From Ketobacter sp036337295 (GTDB lineage: Bacteria; Pseudomonadota; Gammaproteobacteria; Pseudomonadales; Ketobacteraceae), in NCBI GenBank assembly GCA_036337295.1, contig JAYZEN010000001.1:868001-932000 (forward strand): 64,000 nt of DNA, written 5' to 3'. The notes under the pieces are model-generated. The model saw only the letters and a list, made by a program, of their open reading frames with translations, searched no databases and had not been told where the DNA came from. The stretch's first letter is position 1; every line of letters begins with the position of its first letter. Positions 61,629 through 64,000 of the stretch are shown piece after piece. Made by a program: the position numbers and the translations under genes.

Positions 61629-61775
61629 TGGGTGTGATTCACAGCATGAGCACCACTGCTGCTAACGAGCATGATGTTACCCAGGCGAAGCACTTACTGC
61701 ATGGTGATGAATCTCGCTTATGGGGGGGATGCTGGCTATCAAGGCATTCGTAGTCGGCCAGAATTGGAAGGGCAT
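61586..61775 (+). mobile_element. IS5-family transposase fragment
   Basis: The plus strand reads WHFGMKMHIGVDDALG, VIHSMSTTAANEHDVTQAKHL and LLHGDESRLWG, then after a +1 shift DAGYQGIRSRPELEG. This is the catalytic-core region of IS5-group transposases (WHFGMKxHIGVD, GDAGYQG). The shift lies in a run of seven G at 61722-61728 where six would keep frame. Both ends of the element are gone. Confidence 0.75.
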
Positions 61776-61995
61776 GCAACTTTGTATCCTCGCAGCCTTT
61801 ACCAACCTGTTAACCTGCAAAAAATATTTGATGGCGTAGGATTGTTGCGCCTAATTTTCACCGTTTGGTGCAAATTTGGCCATCACACATAGACAAAAAC
61901 AACGAAATACTGGGCGTGTTTTCTTGAGATTGGTGCCAGTTGATATTTTGCACGTCAAATATCAAATTATTCAGAGATTCCCTAGCTTTATTGTT

Positions 61996-62205
61996 CTAAC
62001 CATGAACACGCACACAGATATCATCTACAGTTGTTTCAAACTCAGTGCCCCTTGCTTCCAGCTTATATGGTAGCTGCCAATAAGGTAGCATTACCATCGC
62101 CTGCAGCTCTGCAGACACATCTGTACGACGCGCATATTTACCAGTTGATGATTGAGTAGAAACTGAATCAACACTGCCTAGAACAACAAACCTGCCATTA
62201 GCGGG
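61996..62205 (-). other. Open fragment of 69 codons without start
   Basis: Between two stops the minus strand reads PANGRFVVLGSVDSVST, RTDVSAELQAMVMLPYW, QLPYKLEARGTEF and ETTVDDICVRVHG. It looks like the C-terminal end of a real protein, but no start codon or ribosome site precedes it. The rest of 61776-62211 shows nothing I can support. Confidence 0.35.
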
Positions 62206-62211
62206 TTAACT

Positions 62212-62544
62212 TTATGACAGTAGAGATAATGTACGCTTTATATCATCTCTTAGCTTAAGCCGCTCCTCATCACTAAGTTGTTGATCACAATGCCCAAGAT
62301 CGATTCGCCCCAACAATTCCTGTGTTTGCTCTTTGATATCCTCCCTGAGAAATCCATGCTTCACGCCTTCTTCACACAAAGCCATATAGATAATTAGCTT
62401 TTCTAGCTCACTCTCCTTAATTGACTTCGCATACTCAACTTGCACACGTGAAGACGCCTGTCGAATATCGAGCCCATCCCCCAAAAACTCTTCAATATCC
62501 TCAAGGATAAATTCTTGTAGTTCTTTGTACGACCATTTATCCAC
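62212..62544 (-). CDS. Putative immunity protein of the deaminase-type toxin
   Basis: The 110-residue acidic, all-helical protein starts with GTG (MDKWSYKELQEFI) 2 bases after the toxin stop, with GGAG inside the toxin's last codons. It contains EEFLGDGLDIRQASSRV and EEGVKHGFLREDIKEQTQELL. Tight coupling and composition indicate immunity against the upstream toxin. Confidence 0.75.
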   Translation of the reverse strand: MDKWSYKELQEFILEDIEEFLGDGLDIRQASSRVQVEYAKSIKESELEKLIIYMALCEEGVKHGFLREDIKEQTQELLGRIDLGHCDQQLSDEERLKLRDDIKRTLSLLS

Positions 62545-62546
62545 GA

Positions 62547-63992
62547 TTATTCTCCCGCAAACACGTTCAGCTGAATATTAGGGTATCGATCTTTAAAGTC
62601 GAATATAACGTCTGTACAACTGGTACAAGTCAACCTTTCTGTAAACAGGTTTATAGAACCTGCTGCATTTCGATTATTTCCAAGTCTTAAAGCCACATCA
62701 TTCAAAATCTTGAACTCAGTATCCCATTGCCTTGTATATGCATCCGGTGTACCCACCCTAACATTGTCAGGATCGACTGCCTTCGGTTTAAAAATCCAAT
62801 CAGATTCGTCGGCCAAATGCACGAACCCATCAGCATCTTTATCAGTAGGGTAGTTAATGCGGCTATGAGCTTTCAACTCAGTAGGCAATCCCGGTATATC
62901 AAGCTGAGCAACTCCCACGTTGCCGCTACCTCGAAGTTTCTTAGGTAGCCCCACACGAATATCATCGACCCGGGTTTGTAGCGCTTGCTGGATCTCTAGC
63001 CTTTCAGCTTTGGTCAACACTTTCGTGTTTGGAACCCCCCTCCCAACACCCCGCACCGCCCCCACCACAGGAGCACCACTCAACACCACCCCACCCGCAT
63101 CCAGCAACAACTCATCCAGCGCAGCATCTTTCAACGCCGCTGGCATCTTAGCATTATTCACGGTGAGAATATTGTTGGCCTGGCGGGCGCCTTCGGAGAG
63201 GCCCGCCACCAAGCCGGGGCCGCCGCCGTAGGCGCTGCCTTCGGGATCAGCAATCGCCGATTCCAGGTTGTCGGTGTAGGCTTTGACTGCCGGATGATCC
63301 TGAATATAGGCACGGGCATTGGCTTCACCTTCGGCCACCGCATCGCTGATCACCATCTGTTGGGCGCCGCTGTCGATGTTGTGGGTCAGCGCCTCTGCGG
63401 TTTCGTCCGAGATAAAATAGCCGGTCTGGCCGAACACCGTATCCAGTTTCTGATCCCGGGTTAAGCCGCTCAGGTCCACCAAGGTATCATCGCTGCCCAC
63501 CCCCAACTCGCGCAGTTGGGCGGCCTCGTTGCGGGCGCCGTTGTGGCGGCTCATCTGTCCACCAATGCCCCGCCCCGATAACAGTTGTTCAACCCGCTCA
63601 GGGCTGAATACCTTGCCTGCCGGATCTGCCTCGCCCTGCTGCACCCGCGCCAGACTGGCGGCCAATGCCGTCACGGCAGGTGCCATTGACGGGATATTGT
63701 TGGCCTGGTTACTGCTGGAATGGCTTTTAGACGGCGCTGCCGAAGCAGAACCGTGCACAAAGGTTTTTTCCAGAGTCTTCACGGCGCTGGCATCCAACAC
63801 CCGACCCTTGCTGTCATCAAACTCCACCGGCTGTTGCTTGAAGCGGGCGCTGGCGCCCAGGGCCGGCATGCTGGCGCCCGGGTTGCCGGGGTCCACTGCT
63901 TTTGGTGGCTGCGGGGCCGTGGGTGAAGCGCTTTTGGCGGAACCGGCGCCACCGCCACTGTTGATTCTTACCATGGTTCCGGTGATGGCCAC
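62547..63992 (-). CDS. Polymorphic toxin with C-terminal deaminase-type domain
   Basis: The frame is 481 codons from a GTG at 63992 but stays open to the window edge; ATG at 63974 (MVRINSGGG) is another possible start. The GC-rich N-terminal part (to about residue 322) is Ala/Gly/Pro-rich with no recognised domain. From residue about 323 the AT-rich tip begins. It ends with WDTEFKILNDVALRLGNN, INLFTERLTCTSCTDVIF and RYPNIQLNVF, the DTE...CxxC pattern of BURPS668_1122-type toxin deaminases (PF14424). It would deaminate nucleic acid or nucleotides in target cells. Its immunity gene follows directly. Confidence 0.75.
   Translation of the reverse strand: MAITGTMVRINSGGGAGSAKSASPTAPQPPKAVDPGNPGASMPALGASARFKQQPVEFDDSKGRVLDASAVKTLEKTFVHGSASAAPSKSHSSSNQANNIPSMAPAVTALAASLARVQQGEADPAGKVFSPERVEQLLSGRGIGGQMSRHNGARNEAAQLRELGVGSDDTLVDLSGLTRDQKLDTVFGQTGYFISDETAEALTHNIDSGAQQMVISDAVAEGEANARAYIQDHPAVKAYTDNLESAIADPEGSAYGGGPGLVAGLSEGARQANNILTVNNAKMPAALKDAALDELLLDAGGVVLSGAPVVGAVRGVGRGVPNTKVLTKAERLEIQQALQTRVDDIRVGLPKKLRGSGNVGVAQLDIPGLPTELKAHSRINYPTDKDADGFVHLADESDWIFKPKAVDPDNVRVGTPDAYTRQWDTEFKILNDVALRLGNNRNAAGSINLFTERLTCTSCTDVIFDFKDRYPNIQLNVFAGE
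63027..63222 (-). repeat. Direct repeat, copy 2 (inside intact toxin)
   Basis: Partner of 61359-61554. It encodes the segment GPGLVAGLSEGARQ through RGVGRGVPN, and its downstream edge is exactly where the GC-rich core gives way to the AT-rich tip. Confidence 0.9.
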
Positions 63993-64000
63993 GCCGGCCG

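Noticed and set aside
61671..61892. 73-codon plus-strand frame as a separate gene
   Set aside because: Its first part is the frameshifted continuation of the IS5 transposase fragment, so it is a relic.
1..64000. tRNA, rRNA, CRISPR arrays and riboswitches
   Set aside because: I looked for cloverleaf-like arms, conserved rRNA words and regular repeats with unique spacers and found none I could defend by eye.

Overview
The window looks like chromosome of a GC-rich, Gram-negative gammaproteobacterium. It has TonB and Tsx-type outer membrane proteins, RsuA/RsmC rRNA modification enzymes, c-di-GMP proteins and a GlyGly-CTERM-like surface protein. A block of lipid/alkane-type oxidative genes (acyl-CoA ligase, Baeyer-Villiger-type monooxygenase, iron alcohol dehydrogenase) suggests a hydrocarbon- or fatty-acid-using, probably marine lineage. 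The exact genus is an inference I cannot fix.

Layout. 1-3.7 kb: the end of a UvrD/Rep helicase, then a Fur-boxed membrane protein/TonB receptor pair. 3.7-10.7 kb: two LuxR-type regulators upstream of a calcium-repeat lipoprotein and a secreted protein, a His-rich periplasmic protein, a GlyGly-CTERM-like protein and a previously uncalled 50-residue membrane peptide. 11-14.6 kb: rsuA-rsmC, a spermidine-synthase-like methyltransferase and a nitronate monooxygenase. 14.6-24.1 kb: lipid/ketone oxidation genes arranged around a TetR regulator with two look-alike palindromic operators, then a diguanylate cyclase.

24.1-50.5 kb is a purine salvage and catabolism island, interrupted only at 31.4-33.0 kb by three small unrelated genes. 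Uptake: a Tsx-like porin, an NCS2 permease, and a BMP-type ABC importer (binding protein, ATPase, two permeases). Deamination: adenine, guanine and 8-oxoguanine deaminases. Oxidation: XdhABC gives urate and PuuD gives 5-hydroxyisourate. Ring opening and breakdown: UraH, UraD, AllB, Alc and AllA take it to glyoxylate and urea. A TetR protein closely resembling RutR sits at the edge. RutR-type palindromes (CTGTCCA-N2-TGGACAG and variants) occur twice in front of each of three transcription units, including the divergent ABC/xdh promoter. A 2OG-Fe(II) oxygenase and a DUF3445 haem N-demethylase-like protein are embedded in the same operons and may extend the substrate range.

50.5-64 kb: after an HD-GYP response regulator, base composition becomes visibly AT-richer and the region turns into a polymorphic-toxin island transcribed leftward. 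It holds an Rhs protein split into two secreted polypeptides with a candidate membrane immunity protein. It also holds an array of toxin tips and immunity genes downstream of a GC-rich toxin core: an intact deaminase-type toxin with its immunity gene, a displaced tip whose 5' end is a duplicated piece of that core, a decayed tip with intact immunity, two paralogous immunity genes, and an IS5-like transposase fragment. This array is the best candidate for an active, recombining and little-described system in the window.
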